Shown here: positions 24,623 through 36,557 of the stretch, piece after piece | Layout: every line of letters starts with the position of its first letter | Position numbering within the stretch: the stretch's first letter is position 1 | DNA from: Trochalopteron elliotii | Taxonomy: Eukaryota; Chordata; Aves; Passeriformes; Leiothrichidae | Assembly (NCBI GenBank): GCA_024734555.1 | Contig: JANPWX010000080.1 | Location: 954,263 to 1,018,262 of the forward strand | DNA: 64,000 nucleotides | Direction of reading: 5' to 3' | Translations under genes and position numbers: made by a program | The notes under the pieces: model-generated | The model's database searches: none | Seen by the model: only the letters and a program-made list of their open reading frames with translations | What the model was told of the DNA's origin: nothing

Positions 24623-27600
24623 GTAAGTGTACACAGTCCTCTGGCCTGCTCTCTATCATAGCTGCTTGTCACATAGAGTTAATGGCATTCATTTGGAAAT
24701 TTTTCAAATTTAGATAAAAAAAAAAAGTTAAGAGGGGGTCAAGTTTCATTGTAGGGCTCTGGGGAACAGTTAGGTGGTAGGGCAAAGCAGTTCAGAAAAG
24801 TAGCCAATTACTTGTTATGTGAATTTAAGGAAAGGAAAGCAAAACTGCTTTTCAGAATCTGCACATCGTATAATTATTAATACTAACAGCCATTTGAGTT
24901 CAAAAAGCTGTGACATTATACCAGATTGCCAGTCCTAACTGGAAGTCTAACAGTACCATAAAGCAAGAAGCCTCAGAGCAATTGGAAATATTAAGAGTGG
25001 ATGTTAATTGTGTGGTCTGTGACCAAAACAAAAATGTGTATGTATTGAGCTCAATATGTCCAGTTATGGTTTTTGTCTCTGCTGAAGCTTTGCTCTATTG
25101 AAATGACCAAGCTAAGCCTAGAATGAAGTCATTTTTATTTCTCAGACTGGAGCACTGCTTATAAAGCAAGATCCAAATATTACCTAGTATTTGTAAATCA
25201 TGTCCTTACAGTTTGCCAGGACATTCAAGTTTGCTATTTGTAGTGAAACAGACAAGTTGTTTGGATTACATTTTTAATGTATGACATCATGTCTAATCAT
25301 GAGTTGTCTTTATGAAAGTTGCAGCTTTCACTATATTCAACTCTAATTGCAGAACTAAACTTGATTATTTTTAGCAGTACCCTTATAGGGCTTAATTTTG
25401 CTCCTCCAGCACAGCTGACAGTGGTAGGCAAGATAGTTTCTGCAGTACCCAGTGGGAACTTAAGTGTGTCACTGTGCATCAGCAAAGCAGGAGGATGGAC
25501 TATGTGCAGCAGTAGGACACTGCTCTCTCAGTTGACCTGGTGGTGACATGGTTAAGTGCACCCAGAGTTCTGTTGTTTTCTGGACACTGCAAGCTTTCTG
25601 GAATTGTTTTTTTTTCCTGTCATCAAGGTATAAGAGCAGGAGTAGCCTTGATATTTTGAACATTGAAGGTCTTAGTCCTGTTTGCAGTACAGTGTATTAC
25701 TGATTGGTGCAAAGGATATGGGCTTGTTTTTATTCTAAGGTATTCACAGTCTTAGGTTTTTCATTGGTGTTTTGGAGACTCATGTGTGTTATCTTCCTGT
25801 TGACTGTTCCTGTTATGTGACCTTAATGCAACCAGTACAGTTTTGGTCTGCTCAGAGAATGGCTGAGGAACAACATGTGAAGCAACAGTCTGACAAGTCC
25901 TCGTTCCTTTCATGTATGCCAGAGAGAGATCAAGGAGCTCTAGTTTTGCATAGAGCTCTTTGCCTGTGTTGAGCTGTGCTAGTTTGCAACCCCTGTGACA
26001 GTCTCTGTCCTAGGAAAGGTTGTCCCTTTCCAGAATCAAGGGTTCTTGTTTTAGTTGAGCTGTGGGGCAAAGGGGCATACTGCTTCTGCCCTGGTTGCAG
26101 AGAGGTTCCCTGCCTCTGTGCCAGAGCCTTCAGTGAGTTCCAGACAACTGACCCTAGGACTGTAAATAGCAGCTCCAAGGGCTGCAGAGTGCAGAGCATA
26201 CTTCCTTAGCCCTTGTTTAAAAATACTTAGCTTGGTACCTCTGACTTCTTGTCTCCCCAAATGTATAGCCAAAACGGAAAATCAAGTATTTTGAATCATT
26301 AAAGATTTTGAATTTGAAGAAACTTTTCTAGTGCCCATGAATTCTATGTTCAAAACAGAAATCCATGGCACACATACCACAGGAGTATCATAACTATTGT
26401 GTCTGTCTCTATGGAAGCCTCAGGCAAGATATTCGTTGACTTTCCAGTTTTTCCTTCAGACTTTCCAAACAATACATTCATTCACAGTTTTATTAATATA
26501 CTGTATGTAAAGTATGAATTGCAGTGACTTTCACTGATTGAATCCTAGTTAGAATGGTAAGTAGAACTTCTGGGACTTGTTGCTCATAAAAACCACACTG
26601 CTAGAGCAAGATCCAAGTTTGTAGTGAAAGAATCATGTAACCATTAGTGAAGTCCTGGCTCTTTCTTTTTAATATTAGCCTTTTTTTTCCTTGTAAAGTA
26701 TCATAATAAAGTTCTCAAACTGTTACAGGGACACGTACTTTGAGTAAGTAAATAACTAAATAAAAATTAAAAATTAATTGTATGATAAGTTTCAAGGTTA
26801 TTTCTAACAAAGTTATCTCCAGGATATGAGTAGATGATGAATTGGAGCACAAGTGCTGTTAACAGCATTGTACTGGTGGAGAAACCAAGACACACAGAGC
26901 TTGAATGGGGATTGTACTGGAGAAAATGGTAGAGTTAGGGCTGTGTGTCCTCATTAGCAAAATGGTCTGTTTCATTCATTCTGTGAATTTATTGTTTGAG
27001 TTTCCATTAAAGCTAAGCTGCCCCAGGGAAGGATGAAAAGATTTAAAGCTTGTATCAGCACGTATCCAAAAGACTGGGAAAATACAATGCTACTGAGTTG
27101 GGCTGGAGTTTAACTTGTTCTCACATAGTTCGAGCATGGTTTTTTGCCTTTGGCCTGGTCCTCCATCAGTTAAGAAGCTTAAAATGAATGTGGGAGAAAA
27201 TCCAGGCTTTGGGTGCGTGGCCATAATATAGAGGGAAGCACAAATTACCTTCTTGATAAACATTTTTTCAGTATGGACACGTAGAATTGGTGTATACATG
27301 TGGTTTTGCATTTATTTCTATCATGTAATGCACGTAGTTTCACTCAGTGACTTGTCACGTGCTTTATCTTCATGGAAACAGCTCATGGTTTCATTTTCAC
27401 AAAATGGTGAAATGGTTCTACTGGTGGCTAAACCTCACAGTGGAATCAATTATCATTAAAATTAAGTAGCATGCCTCAAACAAGCCAAAATTTGTGTTGG
27501 GTTAGCATCAGGATTTTTTTTTAATGTCATGTTTTGAAGAGTTTTTTCCAAAGTGGCACTGAATGGAAGCACAGTGATTCTCACAGAGGGACAGTACTTT

Positions 27601-30600
27601 GGAGGAAGCCATCGTGACAGGGCATGGCTGCTAAGGGGAGCTGTGCTTCACTATTCTGTTGCCTGTGTTGTCATTTTGCTTCTTGGGGTGCTTTCCCCAT
27701 CTATAAATCAAAAAGAATGCTAGTGAGTAGAGAAAAGAAAGTTTTAAGAGAAAATTTGGGCATGTTGATATAAATCTGATAAATTTTCTCTGTGTGCACA
27801 AGAAAGAGAAAAGAATATATGGTGTTTGCCTAGTGTGGTGTTAACAATACATTTAGCATGAACAGGGTTATTTTCAGACTCTGCATGAGTTGCTTTATAT
27901 TGATGAGTGAAGTAGGTGATGCTGTGAAATTATTGTAATTTTAGTAAAGTAAGTCTGGAGTTTATTTTCATTGTGTTAAAAATAAATGTACCTTAGTATC
28001 ATGGCATTTCAGTCCAAAAATACCTTCAATGGGTTAGTGCATGGACTGCCTGACCTAAGTAACTGTAAATCATCACTTCAGTTACTGGTGCATGTAGTCA
28101 TATAAGTCTGATTGTATATTGGTGCATGTCACAAAATTACAATAGTTTGGGAGTTGGGCACTTTCTGTTCAAGTGTTTGTGGACTCATCACTCTGAAGAG
28201 TATTGCATGGGTGGGAAGCTCTGTTCAGTTCAGCAAGGGAAATGCTTGGCATCTGTGCATTTCTTTTCCTCTGCAGGGAACAAATGCCAAAATTGCATTA
28301 TAAAGGAGGGTGGGAGAGGAAGTTGAAGGACACCTTCACTGGTGATTAGACTTCTTAGGTTATGATAGATCACAGTTTTATGTAAGCTAGACAACTACTG
28401 TAGAAACTGCTTTTACCTGAGATCTTGGTGCAAGTCAGTATTGCAGAAAAACATTGCCAGACCTCTTCCACCCCCCCCACTTTTAAGTTTTCATACAGCA
28501 AAACAGTTTCCTTCCTTCCCATCAAGTCGTCATTTCTCTCCTTCCCTAAAACTAGTTTATTGCGAACATGTCTTGGCAGAAAACCAGAAGTTTTATGAAA
28601 CTGCATAGAAAGAGGGTTTTATAGGTGCTACTCAGCAAGTAATTTTTTTTTCTTTATATTTGGTAGCTTTTTCAATTGCTTTTATAGCCTAGGAATGTCT
28701 TTACTCAGCAAGTGAAAGTAGTGAGAATTAAATCAATGAAAAAAGATCCCAATCCTTTGTGATTTCCTCTTAGAAATTGCTGTTAGAATAGATCCAACCC
28801 TCCCCTTAAATATCTACATATGTGATTTTATTTAATATGTGATTTAAGAAGTGATGCTTCAGCTTTTTCTCTGAGTTAGTTATTCAGGCAATTGAATGAG
28901 TGAGAGTTATGGCTTAGAAAACACTTAGGCAAACAAATAACCTTACTTGCAAGAGCTTGGAGTAAATGTGTGTTAAGGTTGTGAAATGGAAGAAGCAAGA
29001 GCAGTAATGATAAATACAAAAACAGATCACTTGCTCTTGGTTCGAGATTTGAAACGATAAAAGCTTTAAAGAAGACAAAGTGATAGAATGAAGAGTTTAA
29101 TTATTAGTCATTTCTGTACTTCTAAGAAGAAAAAAAGCCATGTTCTTATTACTTTAGCCAATTGCTGATTTATTCCTCTCACTTCATGAAAATATGGTTC
29201 ACATATTTTGGGTCACTGCCACCAAACCACAGGCTGTTCTATGGTTTGCACTAGGTTTGGATGACTGACAAAACTCACTGAAAAACAAGTGCTATTTGTT
29301 TTCCTGTGCCTAGTATTTAACGGGAAATCAGGAGGCTAAATTTCCAATCACTGGTTAAACAGACCCAGATGTGAACAGAGTGCTCTGCTAGGAGAAGAGT
29401 GAGGAAGGATAGGAAATGCATGACTAGTGATAAATTTGGTATAAATAGTGACCTTTCACTATTCAAAGTAAAAGCAGTAGATTTTCAGTGTTGTGTAAAA
29501 GTGTGAAGAGGACTTTAAAAGGACGTTTACATTACTGTAGAATCCTGAGTTTGCTTTTTTTCATAAATCATCATCATTCTTCTATTCAGGAGCTGGAAAT
29601 AATCCTGTAGTTGCCCTTTTCCACTTGCAAAAGTTCATATTCTCCCTTCCCATCCCTATACTGTTTCCTTGCCTTTTAAAAAAATGTGAAAATTAACATT
29701 TTGTGTCAGATTAAAAGCAGTGTTTAGTAAACAGTAACTCTTACTATGCTTTTCACAGTGGTAAATTTCCCTGTAGACTTTGTTTCCTGGCATGATTCAA
29801 CCTTGGCAAAATATGGCTTTTCTGAAGTCTGTATAAATGGGTTACTCCCAGAAATACAAGGGGGACCTCAGGCTACACATGGTGGTGATTCTTATGTTTT
29901 GGCAAAGAGCAGAAGGATTTTGTCAGCTGTAGGAATGGCAGAAAATGACAGGATAGTAAATACATGCTTGAAAATGATGCATGTAAAAAGAGTTTAAGAG
30001 TACAATAACCCTAGTAAGGCATCTTTAAATATCTATGGGGGTTGAGGGTTTTTTTCCCATTCAAAGCTTGCATCAGGAAGACATTGCAGAGGAGAAGTGC
30101 TGTTTCTGGCTTAGGAAGCAAGACATAGTACATGAAACGAATCTGCAGAGTATGGTAAAAAAAATCTCTATGTGTGATGTCTCAAAATAGGGAAATTTTA
30201 TGATATATAGCTATCCTCTGCTTTTACTGTAATCACTTCAGTTTGGGCAGAAATATTTCAAGAATACCAACTTGCCAGTAAGTTTCACAGGAAACTAGGC
30301 AGGTCCTTGGGCCTTAGTTTCTTCTTTCATGGGACTTCAAAGGCCTGTATTTTTTTGGGAGCCCAGTTTGCTAAGTGTCACAGAGTTCGTACTGGATCCC
30401 ATGTGATTTAAGACATCTGTCAGAACTCAAGCTTTGTTGTGTGGTGTTTGTTTCAGCTTTGAGTGGGCTGTCTCTGTGGGTCATTGCTCCAACCAGAACT
30501 TGCATTAGGAGTGTGGATAGGCCAGATCTGGATGATGCTGCCTCTTGTATCTCCTGCTGATCTTTCTCATTGCTGCCTCTGACTGACCCTAAGCATTCCT

Positions 30601-32598
30601 CCTTCTCCTGGTGCTTCTAGGAGCCCAGACCCATCACTTTCAGAACCAAGACAACTGGTAGTCAGGAAGACATCCTGGACTTTAGGTTAATCCAGCCAGC
30701 AAGAGTGAGGAAACAAGGACTGTTCTGGCATTTAGTGGTTGAGGTGTATTCCCAAACCAATCTTGAAGGAGCCTGAAGGACCTGGAACAGGCACCTGTGA
30801 TGGTCTTTTCTCTTCTGTATGGTCATGGCTCCTTCCTTCCTTTGCTTGCTTCAGTAAACAGGGGCTTAGCCAGTGGAAGTTTACAGAAGCAGGCAGTGGA
30901 TTTTGGCAGACTACTGGTGCTAGTGACGTGGAGATAATAAATCACAACAGGTTGTGTTACTGAGTCACTGATTCCAGTGGAAACTATAGCTGCTGTTGCA
31001 TAGATAGGCTTCAATACTCCCCTCACTTCTTCCACTAAATTGCCTCTAACTTGAAACAGAATCCCTGGAAAAGCTTCTGCTACCTTATTTTGCTCATATC
31101 AAACAAGGGTTACATTGAGTCTGTTAAGATGTTGTTAAATTAATGTGAGATGAGTGGACAATTACCTGTGTGCAATTAATAAACTCCTGCTGAGCCTTAA
31201 ACTTTGGGAACAGATTTCCCCTTTACATGGATTTTCTTGTTTGTTTCTTTATCATTCTAGTAACTGTTCCTTGGGGGTTTTGAAAGTCCCACTTGCTTTG
31301 ACACAGATTCAGCTTTGATAGAAAATCCCAGGATCTTTTTTCTAGATATATAAAGATGTGCAGGAGTCTGCTCTCTGATCTCATAAGGTTCTGCTTTCAT
31401 CCTGAGAAAACATTGAACGGCCTTAATTATGTAAGGGTCTTCTGTAGCTGCCAAACTGAGTATCTCCTAGGAGGTTGAATTAAAATCTGAAGTGTAATTA
31501 AAATAGTGCTTCTTATGTGTGTGTTTTCAAAAATGTGAGAACTGGAAGTGGAATTTTGTAATGACTGCATGTGGTCTTGAGAACACTAAAAAGAAAAATT
31601 TTGTCATTGGCTGAAAACATCACACCTCTGTGGCTGTAAGGACTATGAAAATTTGATAGATGATTCACAAATGTGGCATGTAATTTCAAAAGCAGCATGT
31701 TTATTCAAGTGAATACTTGTTGAAGAGAATTGTTCTCTCGATGATTGAAGTAGGTTGTGTATGGGTTTATGAACAACAAGCATTTTTGAGTTTTGGAATA
31801 CCTGATATTTCTCCATCCATGGTCTGTGTAAGAGGATGAAATTACATCAAAGTACAATACCAAAAACTGACTCTCTACCAGCTGACTCTAATCCCGTGTA
31901 GGCTGCTCTGATAGTTGGTTCAAGTCTTCTCATTTTACTCTGAGCAGATATACTCCTCTCCTACATGTTGCAGCACAGGTCTGATACTGTACATCTCAGA
32001 TAAAAATATGAAGGATGCTGCTTCTTTTCCTTCTACTGTATTTGCCTCAGTCGTGGCTTTAAGGGTGGATGAGGTGATCACTTGTGCTGGCAGGCCCTCG
32101 ATGGGTAGTGGTGTAGCTGTTGTTGTGAGGGAAGGGATTGGTTCATGCCATGTGGCTGTGGACACTTAAGTTTGTATTCTGAGTCATGTCCCAGAGGTGC
32201 CTACCTCTCTCTCAAGGCTAAATTATGAACTTGCTTCCTACTTGGGAGTTCTGAATTATAACTATGTTAAATACTTAAAATGTTATAAAGCAAAGTAAAT
32301 ATCCCCCTGGATCAGATTCAAAGGAAAAAAAGAGGCAATAAACGTTTAAAAGGAGAGAAGGAAATAGGTAAAATAAGAAACAGAATATGCAATTTCGTGT
32401 GTGCAGCATTCACGCTCACCACTGAGATGACTCAGGTTTGGCTCTGAGAGTTGTTCCCTCTGGGGAATAGTAACTTATGGCATTTGGCACTTCTGCCAGG
32501 TAACTGATGTCCTGAACTACCATGGCAGCCTTGCAAGGGCAGTTTTATTCAGACTGGAAACTTTTCTTAAGGGACGTGTGAAGGTTATTTTTGTTTTG

Positions 32599-32615
32599 CC
32601 CCCCCCCCCCCCCCC
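32599..32615 (+). repeat. Poly-C homopolymer (17 C)
   Basis: There are seventeen consecutive C bases on the + strand. This is unusual in an AT-rich intron, and the length may be unstable or misassembled. Confidence 0.85.
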
Positions 32616-34179
32616 AAGCATGAAAGGTGTATGTTGCCTTGCCTTGGTATAGTGCAGAGAAAATTTCAGGCCCTATTTTCCCCAATGGTCAGCAGCGTAG
32701 TAGTACATGTAACCAAAATATGTTCCTAAATACATTTTGTTCTTTGATGGAATACTCTGCTTTTGGTAGCAAATTTTCAATATACTGTGTTTGATCCTCA
32801 TTTCCTCTGAGGAGCAGCCCTTTGACCTGTGGGGCTTGCTGTGGTTAGTGGCCACGGCCAGTATCTTGTGGTCTTGTGAACGGATTTTCCATGTCCAGCC
32901 TCTTCGTTTAGCCTCAGAAAAGTGACAGAACGTGTAGGTTTACTCAGCAGCAGAGGATGTTTCCAGTTCAGTTCCTTTTAATATCCTCACAACAACTGGA
33001 AGAAATAGAACTGGGGCACTTTTTCCACTCTGCAACCTCAGAGAGTAACCACTAAAGGAGTTGAAGGGAGGAGATAAGAGTGTCTGTGGCAGCAGTCTGT
33101 TAATTACTCAATCAGTGCATAATTAGTGCTCAGATAAAAGTTGGTTAATTCCCAAATATTTAAAACATTATTTGACTTTAATGCTTTTCGTTATCCTAAG
33201 CATGTTAGATTTGCTTTTGCTTTGTTCTGAAGAGTAAGTGGTTAACGTTCAAGGCAGGTGTTGAAACAGTGATGGTTGCCTTTTTTGGAAGGGTCTGTTG
33301 AATTCTTTCCAGAACAAATAACGTGCTTGGCTCACTTAACCTCGCCTTAGGTCTGTGTAGTAAAAATCCCAACATTGGCAAGCACAGCAGAACTCTGCAG
33401 TCCTTTCTAAAACCTGGGTAGTGGAACCAGCATTTCAAATAGACTTTAGTGTGTGATTTAAAAAAATAAATATTATAAGCTTCATGTTTATTTCAAGATG
33501 TTTACTGTGTGATCATTTAGTGAGGATGCTTGTTCCAGACTTTTTAGTTGCTCTGCTTTGTCTGTTGGTTCTTCCCTTGTAGCACTTAGTATCTTTGATA
33601 GGATCTGTCCCTCAGGATGACTTTTGTCATGCTGCAGGATAATAAGAAAGGTTTTTAGATTTTAATTAGTAATAAATGAAAAACCAAGTGTATTTTGAGT
33701 GAGACAGCTGTTGTGTCTTCCTCAGATACATTTAACTATCTCAAATGAAAAATACAGCAAAAATGTATTATTGCAAGGAAATCCTGGTTGTTATTTAGAA
33801 GGAATAAAATTTTCTCTCATGTTGTCCTCAAATGTTTAAAAAGACACACTGATGCTGCTTTACCCTGATGCTGACCATAAAAAAATATGGAAACAATGTG
33901 TAACTGAAAAGCAGCTACTATACTTACTGGATAAACTGTTTGTCTCTGGGGGTGGAATGCCAACATCTATTTAATATTCCTGCAAAATAATCACTGATTA
34001 GGTCCTTAAATCCTGTGAATTTTATGCATGGAAGATTTTTCTGGTTAGGCCAAAGCTCTGTGAAAATATCCCACATGTCTCTGGTATAAAAGTACACAAC
34101 CAGGTGTGACCTGGCATGTGCTGTGTCAGTGTCATCCTCTGAGACTATACACTTGGAATTTGCAGAGTTTGATGTGTTA

Positions 34180-34200
34180 GGAGCATCTTAGAGATGCTCC
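34180..34200. repeat. Perfect inverted repeat (9-bp arms, 3-nt loop)
   Basis: GGAGCATCT at 34180-34188 pairs with AGATGCTCC at 34192-34200 around loop TAG. The GC content is higher than in the other stem-loops here, so it could form in the pre-mRNA. Confidence 0.8.
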
Positions 34201-34652
34201 AGGAAATCAGTCTGTGATGTAGCTGCTTCTAGGTGGTGAAAGCACAAAGTGAATGCTATTTGCTAAGTATGTTATAGAGATAACTGGTTGCCCTCCTTTC
34301 CTAGAACTGGATTTATTCTAGTGGCAGACTTTGCTTCCTTGTTTGAGAACTGTGGGAGTGCTGAGAGAATGTGGTGTGGTCTGTGTTACACTGAATAATA
34401 AAGAATTTTTTTCATTCAAAGGAAGCATTTTATGGTAGTCATTTGAAAAAAAGTAAGATTATATAGAATTGAAACAGATGTTAGTTTAAACTTTGAAAGC
34501 TATTCTGGCAAAAGGATTCCTAAGGTGTTTTTTGTGATAGGTCTGGTTAAATTGAAGTCTGAATTACCTGTGCCTTCTCTTAGAGAAGAATATGTGATAT
34601 ATGCATAATAAATGCTGGCATTATAGCTGGAGGCACAGGGAAGAATTTGCAA

Positions 34653-34708
34653 TTTATGTATCTACTTATGTAGATTTATATGGTTTATGTATCTAATTTA
34701 TGTATCTA
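34653..34708 (+). repeat. Triplicated TTTATGTATCTA unit
   Basis: Exact 12-base copies start at 34653, 34684 and 34697. The last two are almost adjacent; the first is separated by a related AT-rich spacer. This looks like local duplication. Confidence 0.75.
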
Positions 34709-36373
34709 CTTTGACAAATATTTGCAAGTGCCAAATAATTTGTTATGCATCACCCTGAAATAGTGCTGGCAACAATAGCTTCAGGGATGGTAATAGTTTG
34801 TTGCCATTAGTTAATTTCTGTAATTGGAACCTGGCTTCAGATAATCTGTGTAAAATAATTAGGTTGAGAGATACTTAGATGTAAATAGTGCCCTAGACAG
34901 AAATTGTTATGATGTATTTTTATGATTTGTTTTTCCCTCTTTGAGTTATCAGTAGTTTTGGCTTCTCAGTTGGGTAAAAAAATATATTGTTCCACCAAAG
35001 AAGTCTGGGTTAGTAGAAAGATGTGAAAAGGAAAGGCAGAGGAGAACAACAGGGTAACTCAGACTTCTTCCTGGGAGGCTCAGAGGACAACAGAAGATGG
35101 AATGGTGGTACTTTCATGAAACCTTGTCTGCTGCAGTGGTCTGGAAGTAGGGGCTGTGTGTTGTATCTGAACACACTAAAGGGAGTGTGTCCAAAAAGGT
35201 CTTCACTGATGATTTCATACCTGAAAGCTTGTTCATCTTGCTGTGCTTTCACTCGAGTACATATTCTTCTTGACTTGGTATTTAGATCTTAGTGAAAGTT
35301 CCTTGAAGGACTAGCCTGGGTAGGGCATGCAGGCCCCAGTCCTGGAGCACCTTGAAGGAGGAGACAGTGAAGTGTATGGATGGTTTGGGCAAGGAAGGAC
35401 TTTTACCACTTCCTGTAGGGACCTCTTGAGAGCTGACACATGTCCTGGAAGTGTTGGCTACATCCATCTGCCAGGACAGGCGAGTCAAAAGGTTGCCGTT
35501 GGGATGATGTTGCATTGTAGTAAATCTGGAATGACTTGTTTATCTCTCAAGACCAACACAGGTTCAAGCAAGTCACAATCTGAAAGAGAGTCTGACCCTC
35601 TGCTACCTTCTGTTTTTGAATAATGCTACTGCCACTCCAGTGAAGTTGTGTTTGAACATCTTTGGTTTTCCTGCACAACCTATTACACTTCTATGTACTG
35701 TTTTCCCATTTTCACTATTTTAAATAACATTTTAGTCTTTCCATTCAAGACCTCACTTAATGTAACCTATTTTTAAGAATTTTTCAAAAGATGTATTTAA
35801 CTCATCTGCTTTATCTATTAAAGTATTTCCTCACTTCCTGTAAATAAAGGAACAATAAATACTGTCATTTTCCCTTAGTCTTTCTGTTTCCTTACATTTT
35901 ATTTTTGTGCTGGCCTTTATATGTCACTGAGCTTGGACTCACCTTTCTCATTTGGGATTTACTTCAGTAGTTCCCAGTTTTATTGAGGTTCACATTCTTA
36001 TCTGCCTTCATTTCTTCAGACCATCCTCTTCTTATTCTCTCCCTCCCTTTGCCCCTGAAATTTATCTCCCCTTGCAGCACTGTGATTCCACTTCTGCAGC
36101 AGTACAGTTTTAGAGAGTGGCTCAGAGCCCTCTTGTTATTCAGCTGCCATATGCACCCCACCTGGGCTGATAGGAACTTCCTTTTTCAGAGATGTTTTTA
36201 AAAAAATGGATCACTATGCGGATGTTAAAACATGTGACATTTGGGTACTGTTGGAAATAAGCCATAATCACTTTTGGTCACTGCATTTGAATGTGGCAGA
36301 TTACATTGCTTAAACATGCTGCGTGTCTGTGTGAATAAATGGACCTCATTAAAAATGTTTTTATTCCCATCAG

Positions 36374-36557
36374 GTGTCTTTAGGTTCCGTTGTTCAGTTT
36401 GAGAAGGGAAACTTCTCCTTGTCAGCAGAAACAGAAGAAAAGTTTTTCCCTGAGAAAAATGAACATCTGCTACAGTGGGCCCAGAAGGAATATGGAGCAG
36501 TAACATCTTTCACTGAACTTAAAATATCAAGAAACATCTATATTAAAGTAGGAGAAG
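36374..36557 (+). CDS. TGFBR3: TGFBR3 exon (human exon 5 equivalent): orphan domain with N-glycosylation site
   Basis: This exon encodes residues 109-169 plus the first base of residue 170. Diagnostic stretches are GSVVQF, the sequon N121-F-S, ETEEKFFP, WAQKEYGAVTSFTELKI and SRNIYIKVGE. This block is nearly invariant between birds and mammals. The sequon corresponds to the human site I recall as N141. The acceptor is TTCCCATCAG ending at 36373 and the donor is GTAAAC at 36558. The split codon G|AT gives the Asp that opens the next exon. Confidence 0.97.

Larger units (their letters stand above)
24623..36373 (+). other. TGFBR3: Intron of about 11.8 kb
   Basis: I see no coding sequence. It contains a 17-base C homopolymer (32599-32615), three copies of a TTTATGTATCTA unit (34653-34708), a perfect stem-loop (34180-34200) and a 17-mer shared with the sequence just upstream of the CR1 fragment (30729-30745). 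It is otherwise unremarkable AT-rich sequence. Confidence 0.85.
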
